Positions 34,680 through 47,744 of a DNA stretch of 64,000 nucleotides are shown here, piece by piece. Below the pieces are notes generated by a model that was not told where the DNA came from, did no database searches, and was given only the letters and a program-made list of their open reading frames with translations. The stretch covers positions 124,001 through 188,000 of the forward strand of contig JAUIRK010000501.1 in assembly GCA_030549495.1 (NCBI GenBank), given 5' to 3'. A program made the position numbers and the translations under genes. How positions within the stretch are numbered: position 1 is the stretch's first letter; each line of letters opens with the position of its first letter. The stretch comes from Nectonema munidae (lineage: Eukaryota > Nematomorpha > Nectonematoida > Nectonematidae).

Positions 34680-34765
34680 CCGTTAATGCCCAACGTATCG
34701 TATACGATACGCAATTGAATACTATCATTTGTGTCCAACGTATCACATATGATATCACAAATCAC
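34680..34765 (+). repeat. TTAA end with palindromes, possible piggyBac-type MITE end
   Basis: TTAATGCCCAACG is followed by the perfect 16-bp palindrome GTATCGTATACGATAC at about 34,698-34,713. A second, looser copy, CCAACGTATCACATATGATA, starts at about 34,736. The layout (TTAA, CCC, then a palindrome) resembles the right end at 50,597. Confidence 0.45.
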
Positions 34766-35428
34766 AACTGAGTTTTTTTACAACTTTCCGAAATTATAAA
34801 AGATATTCAAATTCTGATTACAGATTCAGAATCTAAGCAAAAAATTGAGGTAGAAACCACTAATAAATTATCCACATTGAAGATTGACCCAAAATTTTCA
34901 AAGTCCAACTTTTTAAAATTTTCTATAACTGCGTAGACAAAACTACAAGTCCAATCTTTCTGAAACTTAACATAGTTCTTAATAACAGTATTCTCTATCA
35001 TATTCACTAGTTTTTAGTTCAAGGTTCCAAAATTTTGACTTTTTGGCCATTTTCGGATCCCCGTAATTCGGGAATAGTATGAGATATGTAAAAACTGATT
35101 GCACCGTTGGAATCAGCGTCAAAATTTATGTTAGTATGGACTATCAAATTGGAATTAGCTATGGAATAAATTTAAATATTAGGAAAACCCCTTTAAACGC
35201 GGTCCAAATCGTTTGAAAATAGTACCAAAATGCTTATATTTGAGTAAGTTTTCACATCCTCAAATTATATCAGATTTTGAATCTAGACAACATAAATGTA
35301 GACATAAATGTAGACAAAATAAATAATACTTTATATCATAAAATAAGCTAAAAATAGTATATTTGGACTGTGTATTGCTTTGGATGTCCGAAAATCATAT
35401 TTTTTCATATATCCGTAAAAGTTATTAT
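34766..35428. other. AT-rich spacer
   Basis: No supported gene. AAA-TTTT blocks recur but no regular unit was found. Confidence 0.45.
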
Positions 35429-35690
35429 CAAAAGAGTGACAAATGAAAAAAGTGACATGACAAAAGAGTGACAAAATATAAAAAAATTCAAAAGAGTGAC
35501 ATGTCAAAAGAGTGACAAAATCTACAAAAATTCAAAAGTTTTACTTACCTATCTATCCTTACATAAAAAAACTCTTTTGATTTGTCGCTCTTTTAAGAGT
35601 GACAAATTATGTCACTCTTTTGATTGTCACTCTATCTCTATTTTAAGAGTGACAAATTATGTCACTGTTTTGATTTGTCACTCTTATGAA
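35429..35690. repeat. GAGTGACA repeat cluster in both orientations
   Basis: GAGTGACA occurs at about 35,434, 35,466, 35,494, 35,510, 35,597 and 35,647. Its inverse TGTCACTC, or a close variant, occurs at about 35,583, 35,610, 35,625, 35,660 and 35,676. The left half is mostly forward and the right half mixed, so the cluster can fold back. Two 50-bp tandem units start at about 35,591 and 35,641. Confidence 0.75.
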
Positions 35691-36201
35691 CATCTCCCAT
35701 CCGTAATGTTAAATTTTTTCGTCTTTAATATGAAATATCTCGAAAACTATAAGAGATATGCAAAATCGAATTCCCGATTCTGAAATAGAATATTCGATTT
35801 TACTTATATTATGAGTTTCAAAAAATTTAGAAAATTTTTTTTCAAACTTGTCGAACTTTTTCGAAATTTTTTTAAACACATTTTTTGGGCTTCTAGGAGC
35901 ATGAAACAGATAAATATATCAAAAATGTTCACTTTTAAGGAAAAAATTTTTCCATTAAGGGGTTTTGAAAATGGTAAAAAAATTTCAAAAAAGTAATTTT
36001 TAAGTCATTTCCAGCACTTTTTCGAAATTTTTTTTTCGAATGAAGATAATTTCGAATATCGCTTAAGATTAATTGATACTAAATAGTGGATAATAATATC
36101 TAACTCCTGATAAATTTATGCCCTGAAATCTATAGCTATAACTTTTTATTTCGAGTTTCTAATGAAATCGTTTCTAATTTAAGAAAGGTGGTGCAGGAGA
36201 A
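35691..36201. other. AT-rich spacer
   Basis: Rich in AAATTTTTT blocks, no gene supported. Confidence 0.45.
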
Positions 36202-36588
36202 ATGCTGTGGAATGAAAGCACACACAAAAATATTGAAAAGAGAAACACGAATTTTCAGCGCTATCCAAAGTACTTTGATTTTCGCAATCAAATCAAAAAA
36301 GACTTCCACTCAAAAAGAAAAGAGAACAAGTTTGAACAAAAATTAACGAAACAAAAGCAAAGGTATCAAATTGTACTTTTTGATCCTCTAACTTCAACAA
36401 GAAAAAAAAAAATAAATCACGTTGTTTCTAAGTTGAGTCGATGCACTAAAAATGTTTCACAAACTGAAGTTCGAAAACGTGAGGAAATTTTCTCCGTGTT
36501 CCATGATATACGAACGTTAAAACATTCTTCAGCCAATTTAGGAATACTTTTACAATTTTTGGATTTTCTTTTTATCAGAAAATTTTAA
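36202..36588 (+). CDS. Unrecognised 128-residue open frame
   Basis: Not recognised. The predicted product is basic and Lys/Gln-rich (KRKENKFEQKLTKQKQRY near residue 50), with a hydrophobic end. A stop lies six codons upstream of the ATG. There is no signal peptide or known motif. It could be a chance frame, an exon or a worn transposon piece. It is listed because it is the longest open frame in a 4-kb stretch and is not a shadow of another gene. Confidence 0.2.
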   Translation: MLWNESTHKNIEKRNTNFQRYPKYFDFRNQIKKDFHSKRKENKFEQKLTKQKQRYQIVLFDPLTSTRKKKINHVVSKLSRCTKNVSQTEVRKREEIFSVFHDIRTLKHSSANLGILLQFLDFLFIRKF

Positions 36589-37954
36589 TAAAATATTCAT
36601 TTCAAAATTTCAAGATTTTTCAAAATTATTTCTCAAACAAAAATCTTGCATTAGACTTTTCTGGTAGCTAACTTGTCTAAAATTTAGAAAAATTTTACAT
36701 TATTAGTAGTTGATTAACAACTACTACGAATCAACAGAACAGTCAATTTACTTCGGTATAAAAGAATTTTGGACTTCTTCGGCTTCGAGACAAGGAGATT
36801 TTAGTTTATTTTCATTAAACTTAGTAGATTGCCAAAACTTAATAACTTTAATTCAACTACATTCAGATTTATTTATTATTTATAAAACATTTTTTAGTAT
36901 CAAAACCCTAACCCAAACCTTATGGCGCTCAACTTTTAATCAGGAAGAGAGGCAACCCCCTATGGTCCTTTGGCTACGTTGGTTTTTGAACAATATTTTA
37001 TTTTAGCATTTTTCCCTAAAGAACTAACTTTGCATCTATGCAATAAAATTAACAAAATGGAAACTTTTTGAAAAAAATGGAAAGTGTCACAAGCATTCCA
37101 GTTTAACATCTTTCTTAAAAGAGTTTGAGGGCAATGGTAAACGATGAGAGTGCCTTATACTTTCGTATTTTCGTAATTTATTAAGATGCAAAATATAGAA
37201 AAGCGTAGCTTGGCCAGACCTGTATTAGCAATTCAGAGGATGCACTCTATAAGTTAAATGAAGATATGCTGAAGATGAAGCGGAAATGGAGATAATAAAT
37301 GATAAGAGATTGCTTATTATTGTAGAATCATCATGGAGATCGATTTTTACTCTATCATCTTTATCTCCGATTATATTATCTCCATTTTCCACTTAATCTT
37401 CAATTATTCTTTGATGTTTTACCATATGATCCTGAATTATTATAATTTCTCAAATTTATTTTCTTTTTTGTGAGGGTCTTAGCTGATAATTCCTCCAGAA
37501 ACATGTAGGATTTTAATAATGAAATGTTTACAAAAAATGAAAAATATAAGATGTGAATGATATCATTTTCTCTCTAGGATATTTTTAGTATTTGCAAGTT
37601 TGCTCAAAATAATTGTAAATCTCGCGCTCAGCGCATTTCTATGTGAAAGATATTGAAGACAGAAAAACTATCACCAATGTTAATTCGCGTTTTACTGATA
37701 ATTTTGAGAAAATCGAAAAATATTATATGAAATTATTTCCAAGAAGAATTTATTATCTTAGTTTAAATATTGTAAATAAATTTTTTCTTCAGCTTCAATT
37801 TCGCATATTAGTTCATAAATAATTCGTGAAAACAGAATCTGATGTTTGTTTAACAGTATCAAATGAGACTTGTTGAAAATTTTTTAGTAGCTTCCTTGAA
37901 AAAGATTAATTAAATTTATTAATTATTATTTTACACTAGACTCAATTTTTATTA
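36589..37954. other. AT-rich flank upstream of the Glu/Lys-rich gene
   Basis: No supported gene. It may hold the promoter or an upstream intron of the gene that starts near 38,002. TTTTATTAG at 37,950 could be an acceptor. Confidence 0.4.
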
Positions 37955-38001
37955 GAAATGTTAAAAATATTGAAAACGCAAAGATCCAGATTTCCAAAAG
38001 T

Positions 38002-41000
38002 ATGGAATTTGAAATGAAGGGAGAAGAACGGTCCGGTGAGATGCATGATGTCATGGAAAATTCAAGAGAGGAAAAGAAAATTGAGATTTCCGACAAAAAC
38101 ACTCTGGGTAATGAAACGAAATTGAAAAAAGATGATCCGAAGAAAGATGTGGAAAATGGGACAAAAGTGGTCTTGGTTGAAGAAAGGGAAAGTCGTAAAA
38201 AAGAGGTAATTTGGAATGAATGAAGCGAATCTTCTTTTAGCCTTTCAGTATTCCCAAAATTCTTAAGACACTTATAAAGTAGATTAGTAATATAATGCTT
38301 GCTTTTTTTCTTTTTGTATAATTTTACTTTATTTGGATCGATTCCTTCCTGGGTTTAATCTTTACTCTTTCATCCTTTCATCCAGTAAAAAACTAATCCG
38401 TTTTAACCATTGTTTATCAAAAATCAGTTACTTTTATTTCTGAATGAATTTCCACGTGTCTTAAAGGAAACGTTAATTTTTTTGTGGATCACTCGGCACT
38501 CATTCTGCATGAAGGCGTTTAGATTTAAAACTGTTTTTCTAAAATGATAATGCTATAAATCTTACTCATTGATTTCAACGATTTTAGATTTTAAAAAAAT
38601 GTCATTATCGCGAAATGAAATCAACTAGGAAGCTTGCAGATTTAAATTGGATATCTTGAATAGTAGTTTGCAAATAATACACGAAGAAAATTAATTATCT
38701 TGAAAGAATTATATATTTAAATTAAAAGATACTTAGGTACCTTTTGAAGGTTCATAGTAAAAACATATTCTTAATTAAATAAGATGTTTATATACTTTTT
38801 TAGAAGTTTCTTTTCGTTAAAGTGTAAGGAAGAATTCATTTTATTTTTTTCAGACAAATGAGACACAAAATGAAGAAGAATCTGATGAAATGAAAGAAAA
38901 GGAGTTTCATAAAAGCTTGCAAAGTATTGAAAAATTTCTCAACAACTCTGAGAATAATAATGAGTAAGAACGTGAATTATTTCATTTAAAACTTAATTAA
39001 AATAAATTAAAACTTAAATTACATAAATACTATCTATTTTTGTACATAAGTACAGAGGTAAATTTTTCACTCAGAAAACATGAAACTTTTTATATAAAAA
39101 TTTTCACAAAAAATTTTTTGGTAAATTACTGAAAAAAATTTTAAAGTAGGAGGGAGATAACTAATAAGTACCAAATTTTTATATATAGTCTAAAAATAAA
39201 CCATTTTTTGAACCCTTTATTGATATCGAAATATATTGGGTTGGGGGAGGGGGAGAGGGGCTCTGAATCTGAGTTGGAGGGGGGGGGGGGGGGAGGGGCT
39301 TAGCCCTCTCCTGCCCTCGCTGACTACGGGCCTGTGCTTATCTCGGTAACCCAGTGGGATCAAGGGATGTGACTTTTTCTACTTCGATAAGGTTTTAATT
39401 TTTCTAATGTCGGGTTGAATGGATTAGATTGAATTGTTTTTTTGTGGCTCTCCTCGATGAAAGTTTGTAATGACGCCATCAATAGACCTTCATCAGATTC
39501 GATGCTTTAATGAACTATTCTTTTAATAGTTTTTGTAATTTAAGATTGATAGAATCATTGATTATATCAAGAAGACCAACAATATTTTATCGGTTGGGCT
39601 AATAATAATCATAGAAATTACCACAATAGTAGCCATTGACATTCAATATTTCCTACTTTTGTATAGATTGACAAAAATAATAAATATATCTGAGCACAAA
39701 TTAGCAGAAGGAAGGTAGACAGTAACCGGAATTTAAATCTTGAGTCATAGAAATATTTTCACAATCAAATTGAGCATGATCGACTTACTATGCAAGGACA
39801 AGTTTATTTTAAATATACTAAAAAAATGTTTGGCGTTAAGTCACCCGTGGAACCTAATTTACTGACAGATGAAATATTTTGAATAAATTAAACACCAAAA
39901 TAAATTAATACAATATTTAGAAAAAATTGCAAGTAAAATATATCGTGCAGATTTTAATTAAAAAATAAACGATAAGATCAAATTCGAATCAATTATTTAG
40001 TGGGTTGACACAAAATTTTGTAATAATTTATTGAACTTTTAGGAAATATGAGTAGCATGAAAAGCTCTTGCCCCTCACTGAGGACTCAAACATAGCTCCC
40101 TACCAACAGGGTTAATGCTGAAGCAGCATTGTGATTTAATAAATAAAACGTGAGCATAATCATTATATCACTATGTTTTGACTTGATTAGGTATTTACTC
40201 AATTCACTTTGCTTCAGCTTCTCTGCAATTTATAAGATTAAAAAAAATAAAAACAGGTAATAGATATCCATATAATCTTATATCTTATATTATAATCTAT
40301 AATCTTATATATCTTATATTATTTATAATTTTATTTATTAAAACGCTTAAAAAATTTTGTCTTTCATTTTTTCAAGACCATATTCGTCTCGGTTTTGTGG
40401 AATTTAAATTATGCAAACACTGATATCGATAGAAGTGAAGCAAAAAATTAAACGCACATTTGACATTTCTTCACCCATCCTGCCTTTGAAAGTTCTTATA
40501 CCAGGAGGTACACACATGTGCGGGTATGCTATTCCCGTATGCGCAACCGCCCTCCACAAGACCGTGGGGATCCAGAAGAAAATTTAGTGCCGGCGCATTT
40601 TATAGCATTTTTGTAGAAGTTTTCCAATATATGAAAGCATTGAGAATGAATGTCTTCAAGCTAGAGAGACTCTAGTAGAGTATTACGCGTATTGCACAAA
40701 GAAAGATATACTCATATCCACTTACGGATCTGAAGCAAAATTCTTCTTTTAGAAAAGCAAACTAAATTCGGTTGAACAATGGTGATGATCACCCCCTTCC
40801 CATACTATATAGCACATATCCTGAAATATATTAGTATTTTTATAAATGTAGTTTCATATACTTGTGACTGATTAAATAATAATAAAAATAATGTCCTTTC
40901 TATGTATTTGCAGGGAAGCAGAAGAAACTTCAACCCCATATTTTACTTTTGATCATGAAGAAGATGATGGAAAAGTGGAGGAGGAGGAAGGCATGCAAAG

Positions 41001-43132
41001 AGAGAACAAGGAAAATGATGATGAAATTGAAAGCGATATAGAAAGGGAAGAAGAGGAAGAAATCAGCAGTAAAGGTTTCATCAACGCTTTATCTCTGCTC
41101 CTTTTTTAAAATGGAATCGTCTCCTTATATTTTCGATGCGTTTTAAACGCTTTAAGGACCAATGAAATTCTAAATTATATGTAAATTTGGTTGAAAAAGA
41201 AAACAGATGATTCGTCTTCAAAATTCTGGTCTTCAAAGATTTCAACCACTCAAAGCAGACTATTTTTATTTTAACCTAAAGATTTGTATTTTATTTATGA
41301 TGTTTTCCATTGAGCCTAAAATGGATAATTAACCTAATTTGCACGATATTTGAAATTTCAGAAAGAACAGGAAATTAAATCAACTGTTCACTTTAACAAT
41401 AATAATAATCAGTACTGCAAAAAGAAACATGGCATACAACCAAAACAAGATTTCGTCAACAACTACATTACACATAAACTTTTCAATATTTTATATATAT
41501 TATTAACTTTATTTGACTAATGAAGTAATATCGCATATCTCTGATTTATCTATGAAAAAATGAAGGTCGTCATCTTTATATTTAAGCCAGCCTCTTTTTC
41601 TTACTGATTTTTACCTTATTACTTTTATTAGTATATGATCAGTTAAATTTGTGAAGTATGATAGACTAAATTTATATAGATTTTTACTTTAAATGATTAT
41701 TTGCTCATTTAAGTAATTAAGTTAATTTTTGTATCTATTTGGAACAAATTTCTCTATTATAATCATATCAGATTCATGCAAAATATTTTTAAGTGAGTAG
41801 TGAACCAAGCTTAAATATATAAGCTTACTTTTAAAGAAAAGTGAATTATAATTTACTGTCTTTCTCCTTTTACAATGATTACAGAAGCAATGATATCCAT
41901 CTTTTGTATCATTTCTTTTAAATAGATCTTCAAATAAAAGTTTACTAATTCAAAAGACCAAAGAAGTCTAGTTCCATCTTTGCACTTGAATAACTTCATC
42001 AGACATGATATTTTCAGAAAATTGAACAAGTCTGAAATTTTTATTTACTGCCATCCTAGGAATATAAGGAAGCTGCATCATGAACAGTTCATCTGACACA
42101 ATCCCAGCATACACATTTTGAAAGTCAGGTGCGCATTTATTGGAATAGAGAAAAAGTGTGCGAGGCTACTTCATACTTTACATTTTACACATTCAACTGA
42201 GCCTCTACCACTTTCAACTCTGTTCTTAGATTGGCATGTCTAACAAAACGTGATGCGTTGTGATTTGTCGAATTTTCAACTAATAAGAACCTACGAAACA
42301 CAGATAGTGCAACATTACCGCTGTACTTTTTCAAAGTGGAACAAAATTATGGAGTCAAAAATAATATAAATTATAAATCTGGTCTTTTTTCTTCATAAAT
42401 TCGTGAATTATAATGAAAAACCTTGTAAGACCATATTTTCATTATTGAAATTTCTGCCTTTGTCCAGTATTTTCTTCCCATTTTAAAAATTCTTTAAAAT
42501 TTTTGTCCTATACCAATAATAATTTTTTCAATTTTTTACAAAAAATGAATCCCAAAAAAAGACAGTCAAACATAAGTCTACACATTTTGAAAACTTACGA
42601 AAATAAGGATAAAAATACTGTTTTTTACCAAATAAAAACTAATGACTTTATCAACGTCATGGAAAAAAATTGAATTTATTTAATTAAACTTCTTACACTG
42701 TTTTATTTAAAGTTGACGAAAAAATGAAGGATCTATCGGTAAGCACACTGAAAACTCAAATGATTGAAGAGAATGCAACAAAAATGGAACAAGGAAAGAC
42801 ATTAGAATCGAATGAAGATCCAAACATTCACTTGGAAAATAGTTCTAAAGAGGTGGAAGTTAAAGAAACTCAAGTACTGATAAACCGTAAATTTCTAAAC
42901 ATTCAGACTATTTATAATTAGAGTATATTTTAGATATCTTCGGAATTAGAAATGGAAGCTGAACAAGTTTTGATTGAACAAAATAAAGACAAGGTTGAAG
43001 AAGAGCAAAATATCCATGATGAACCAGAAGTTGAGCCAAAAACTAGTGAGACAACGATGAAAGTCAAAAAAGTTACAACGACTTATAAACCTGAAATTAC
43101 AACAATATCAATGGATCAATTTCAAATTCAAA
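38002..43132 (+). CDS. Glu/Lys-rich, probably disordered protein (five exons, 3' end uncertain)
   Basis: Five coding segments join in compatible phases through GT-AG introns: 38,002-38,205 (donor GTAATT), 38,854-38,963 (acceptor TTTTTTTCAG, donor GTAAGA), 40,914-41,068 (acceptor ATTTGCAG, donor GTAAAG), 42,713-42,873 (acceptor TTTAAAG, donor GTACTG) and 42,934-43,132 (acceptor ATATTTTAG, donor GTAAGT). The phases are 0, 2, 1 and 0 at the four junctions and 1 at the last donor. All segments encode the same kind of sequence, very rich in Glu, Lys, Asn, Ser and Thr with acidic runs such as EREEEEEIS. There is no known domain and little hydrophobic content. This favours an intrinsically disordered, coiled-coil-like or matrix/cytoskeletal protein. 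The family is not recognised. A weak last exon could start at 44,044 (after TTTTTCAG) and end at once with a stop. The first exon may extend upstream of the ATG. Confidence 0.65.
39241..39334. mobile_element. Lone end of a G-tract, CGTAG-type element inside an intron
   Basis: A G15 run at 39,279-39,293 is followed by GGGCTTAGCCC and an end that reads, on the other strand, CAGGCCCGTAGTCAGCGAGG. This resembles the right ends at 22,810 and 61,174. The partner end was not found. Confidence 0.5.
41960..42325 (-). other. Worn transposon fragment: possible Cys-rich tail and a TIR-like end
   Basis: On the minus strand GGTAATGTTGCACTATC (from about 42,322) matches the end of the inverted-repeat element at 53,371-54,101. 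Further along, CQSKNRVESGRG and VECVKCKV resemble the Cys-rich C-terminus of piggyBac transposases, with stops. The two signals need not belong to one element. Confidence 0.35.
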
Positions 43133-43399
43133 GTAAGTTCCTCATCTTCCAACAATTATTTTAAAGATTTGAAATCCTAAGTATAATGGCATATTATTGA
43201 CATATTTGTCAACATGACCGTATATTTATTTTTAATTTAAATTACAATTTAGCGATTAGCCATATTATGGTAGATTTACAAAACATTAATTTTTATCTTT
43301 GCCAATACATATGGTCTGTTTTCATTTTAAAAAATCTTGTAAATCGGTTTCCGGGCAAAATGGCGATGCAAATAATAAAAACGCACAGTCAACGCCAAG

Positions 43400-43790
43400 A
43401 ATTTCAACGAATCTAGTTATATTAGAGCAAAGGTTTTATGACCGGAAGCCTTTGCTGGCGTTAACGAGGACTTAAGAAAGATGACTGATGCTGAAGATAT
43501 TGAAAGACATTTAGAAGAATATCGGCTACGTAGGTTGGGACATCTTGAAAGAATGGATGCAGAAAACTTGAAAAAAAATCGAAATCAAAATGTTAATGGA
43601 AAAATGAAGAGTGGTAGGTAGACCAAAGAAGACGTGGTAAGATGTGGTTAAAGAAGAAAAATCTCAAGGTTGAAGAGGCTAAGATGAGGGGAAGATGTAG
43701 AAATAGCTGGAAACTTCTGGTCCACCTTGTCTAGCCAGGATAAAGACAAGGCCTTTTTACGGGCAAATGGAAGATGATGATGATAAAGCA
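43400..43790 (+). mobile_element. 3' end of an RTE-like LINE
   Basis: The plus strand reads DIERHLEEYRLRRLGHLERM, then a GRPKK-TW-like segment after a frame break. This matches the region after the reverse transcriptase in RTE/CFDP2-like LINEs (RxRWFGHxxRM ... GRPRKRW). The end at about 43,770-43,785 is a short (GAT)n tract, typical of RTE tails. It may lie in the last intron of the Glu/Lys-rich gene. Confidence 0.7.
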
Positions 43791-45987
43791 CTTTACTGAA
43801 ACACAACCTTGTTCAAATTGTAGATTAAAAAAGTATAATAAAAAGTGTTACAGAAGATAAGATATGATGAACACTTTCTAAAAACTGCAGAAAATTATGA
43901 ATAACTTTTCTTAAAAAATGGTATCCTTTCATCAGGATTAAAGTTTGTTACGAGGTTCTAACATATTTTAAGTTCCGCCTTTCACTATTTTCTCATTAGT
44001 GTTTAGTTGCGATAACAATATTTCTATATTTGCTTCTTTTTCAGTTTGTTAACAAAATGTTCTAGAGACGTTAGGTTAGTCGTCATTCTTCTGTGCAACA
44101 CGGGCCACATCTGGATTTCATAGCAGGGCTTACGTCGGTGTATATTTTGTGATACCCGTAACCAGGTCACTTCAAAATACGCTACAATTTCGTCGAGAGC
44201 ACATTCTATTTCCTATGTTAGGAAAGAAAGAACATTTTGTCCGTTGACATTATGTCCATCAGTAATTTGTCTGTTCACTTAAATCATCATGTCTGATTCA
44301 ACTGTTTAATTAACTGACCAAAAATTCTATAATAGCTAGAAAACATCCATTTCGGTAGTATGGAATAAATAATTTTTAAAAAATTTCTTTTACAAAACGA
44401 TAAGGTTTAATAAAAAAGCATTCAATTAATCAATCAAACGTAGCGAAACTGTGTTCTGAATAAACCATAATTTATTTTGCAATCGATATCTATTCCTTTT
44501 CATTTTTAATATAAACATATTTGTTTCAAATTTCGAATATCAATGATAAAACAGCATCCTATTTTAGACTAATTTTTACGTTGATTGCTCTTGTCTCCAG
44601 TAGACAGTTTTCACAAATTGACCACAATGAAAATTTATCACACAGACAAATAGCAATTTGCCTGGACATTTTCCCTCACGGATAGGAATAGTCTCATCTT
44701 AAAAACAAAAGTATTAGTTTATATTGTGTAATTGACATTATACCAAAGTTAATCCCCTTATAGCAGTACTAACTAAATGAAGGACTAACTAAACCAATTA
44801 GAATATAGAATTTGTTACCATGGAAAAAAGTTGTGTCTTAAAGAGCATTCTATGGTACCACATTTGAATATATAACTACTAATCTATTATATTCTATACA
44901 TAAAAATGTGTTAAATCAAGTCGTGTTTATAAAATTGAAAGTTAGAGAAGATAGCAATTTTAATGAATTAAATATAATTATTGAAATGGAAATATTGAGA
45001 ACATTTCAGAATGGTAAAATATAAGAAGAAAATGGAAGCATGCTTTTTATTAAAATTTGAAGGTAATAGCAAGAAGTTTTTTTTAAGTTGAAAAGTCATG
45101 GTAAAAAGGCGTTTGAAGTAGTTAGGGGATGAGCAAAAAATAGGAAAGAATGGAGGAAAAACATGAATTCGTATTCTATTTATTGTATTGCCCGGCCTTA
45201 GACTGAAATTTTTCTCTGAAATTTTGCCGCAAAAAAGGACATAAAATAGACGAATCATATTCAGGAAATTAAATTAAGTTTTCGTGGTGGTAAATGTCCA
45301 GGGAAAGAAATTTGCGTTCCCCCGTCTTTGTTTTTGTTTATCCTACAAAACACGTGATTAGCATTTCAATAATGAGTACAGATATTATTCACTAGATGAC
45401 ACTGGTGATTGAAGTGTAGATCTGATAGTCCCAAGTTTGATTCGTTATGACATCTCTATATGTTATTATGTTATTCAAGAATATTCTTGACTTAGATGAT
45501 GCGATACCACCCATTTTCGCCCATATAAAAGGATATTTGTTTAGCTTTAGTGACAAAAATTTTTTTTTAGAAAACTTGGATATTAGAAAAATAATAATAA
45601 AATAGCACTTTTCAATTTTACCAAAAAAAAGTTATATTACTTGGAAAACAGGAGCATCTTATGTTGAAAAACGTTTAAAATGTTAACTATACTCCCCCAT
45701 CATGAATCGTTTCTTAAGTTAAACTAACGTAGCTGGAGCATATTTTAGAATGCCCACAAAACAAACCTCATTTTTCTTACGAGTTTCGTTTCTTCTCTCA
45801 TCACATTCAAAATGAAGTTGTTTTGAATGAAGCATAAAAATGTGAGTACTTCACCAGCATATCAATGATGTTTACGTTAAAAAAATAGAGAAAAAATCAA
45901 ATATTGCAATGGGGCGATCATAATAAAATGGTCCCAATTCGGAGTAAAACTTTCAGACAGACTTTTTCCTCCATGAAAAGCATTCCA
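43791..45987. other. AT-rich spacer
   Basis: No supported gene. A GC-richer patch at about 44,080-44,190 was not recognised. Confidence 0.45.
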
Positions 45988-46160
45988 CTATATTCTCTTC
46001 ACTCTCCTGCCTGCTTTACTCACTTGTATTTCGTCATCTGTCTCTTCACCAACGGTAACAATAAACCATTTGCCGCTAACTGATTTGCTTCCACATTGTT
46101 CATTTTGACGTTTTCTTCCTTCTTCTGAAACTACCGAACAGCAGTTGACCGGAGGTTCAA
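45988..46160 (-). repeat. Coding-like direct repeat, copy A
   Basis: A 107-bp block (46,054-46,160) is repeated at 48,608-48,711 in the same orientation. The minus-strand frame reads EPPVNCCSVVSEEGRKRQNE, then QCGSKSVSGKWFIV, and runs on to a stop at 45,988-45,990. The copies differ by a few bases and one 3-bp in-frame indel. The pattern faintly recalls the Cys-rich tail of piggyBac transposases (CxxCxxxGxRxxTxxxC), with several Cys missing. Confidence 0.6.
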
Positions 46161-46335
46161 CTTTTAGATTAAAATACGATGAAAAGGCAAAAAAAAAATT
46201 TTTTTCAAAAAGTTTATTGTAGAAGTTTTTAAGTTATAACTCCTAAAATTGTCTAAAATATGAGCTTCATTCAATTACACATTTTATAAAATTATAAAAA
46301 AGCATTGTATCAATATTGAATAAACAAGATTAACT

Positions 46336-47744
46336 TTATTTACAGTTTGAACCCAAAAGAGAGGAGTGTTTTTTGCAAATAAAAACTTTGCAACTTTCAC
46401 ATCTTCTTGTGGTTTTGTTAGACTTTGAAAAGCAAAAATGACAAGATGCCCTGTTTTTATTTCCTTGCTCACTGGGACCAGCTTGAGAATCGGAATAACC
46501 ATAAAATGATAGAAGACTTTTAATGTTTGAGGGTAGAACAGAAAAAAAGAACGCATTTTCATGCTTTCTTCTGCTAAGGCAAGGGCAAGCATTTTGATGG
46601 AAAATTTTCTGCCACTCTTTTTGATTTTGGGGGAAGCTTGTGAACAGTTATAATTCTATATTACACAACTGTTTAGGGCACATATGTCCAAGTAATTACA
46701 AAATGCAACAAGAATCCACTTTCTTGTTGGTTTGTAAGCACGATAACTTCTTATCATCCTTTTCCACATCGACACCACCCTTCTGTTCATTGTAAGTTAA
46801 GATACTTTCGGGTTGTGATTTGAACGTTTTTATGTTGAGAGGATAGCATATACACTACTTTAAAATTTTTACGTGCGTGTCTTTTAGGGATAGAGGCGCA
46901 GATAGAAACATAATCGGAGTAGATTATGCACGCCCTGACAGCTAACGCATGGGAAGTGAAAAAACGATCCGTATAAAGACCACAACCTGGAGGAACTTTG
47001 GATTTTTCAACTAATCTTTTGTCTATTCCTTCTCCAGACAAATGAGAAGAGTCTTTGATACTTGAAATGTAAATTCCAGGTTGCATATAATAGTAAGATT
47101 TAGAATCGCAAATATTGTAGAACTTTAAGCCGTATCTTCCAGGTTTATGAGAATCATAAACTTTTACTGGACAGCCTCCTCTGAAACTGACCAATTGCTC
47201 ATCAATGGTAACGCCATGATGTGATGTCCAAAACTTTGAAAAAACATCAGCAATGAGATCGTGAATAAAGCGAACAGCACTGATTTTATCATTAGTGTCG
47301 CGCCTTTCTTTGTCATCAAATCTTATGAAAACACGAATAAGGAAAAACATGTCATGCCCAATCGCAGCTCTCGAAAATGGGATTGAGTAGGAAGAAAACA
47401 AAGCTTTTATTTTGATTTTCTGGTCCCCATTTTGACCAATATGTAATAAAACAGGAAAATAAGAGAGATGACTTTGAAAGCTTTCTCAAGTTTTTGCATG
47501 CTGTATAATTTCAGGAGTTAAAAAAGACTTGTAAAACATTAGAAGTATTTTTACATGTTCCTGGGGGACCAGGGGAACTTTTAGAGGGGTTTTTATTTTT
47601 TTTTTTCAACTCTACCCCTGAGGGAGGATCCCAAGCGTACTGAGCCGAATCTGGCGCAACCAAATTCTCATCAATTTCTTCCTGCAAATCTATCAAAGAA
47701 TCTGAAGAACTAACAGAAGTTGAAGCTGAAAAAGTCGAAGTCAA
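46336..47744 (-). pseudogene. Second piggyBac transposase, broken
   Basis: It starts at 47,744 with a Ser/Thr-rich N-terminus and AYAWDPPSG, homologous to the copy near 15.7 kb. The long open part (46,787-47,401) has FSRAAIGHDMFFLIRVFIRF with RFDDK, and VTIDEQLVSFRGG with the first Asp. KFYNICDSKSYYYMQPGIY follows, then CGLYTDRFFTSHALAV with the second Asp. Beyond a frame break the GVDV block with the third Asp and a Cys-rich tail (CHFCFSKSNKTTRRCESC, then KKHSSLLGSNC) can be read, ending with a stop at 46,336. At least three frame changes or stops. It is flanked by the direct repeats at 46,054 and 48,608. TTAA-adjacent inverted ends were not identified. Confidence 0.88.

Noticed and set aside
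36710-37006. 98-residue open frame
   Set aside because: Composition is that of translated AT-rich spacer, with no motif or splice context.
40480-40620. GC-richer island within the third intron region
   Set aside because: No coding, tRNA or repeat similarity could be recognised, so no feature was called.
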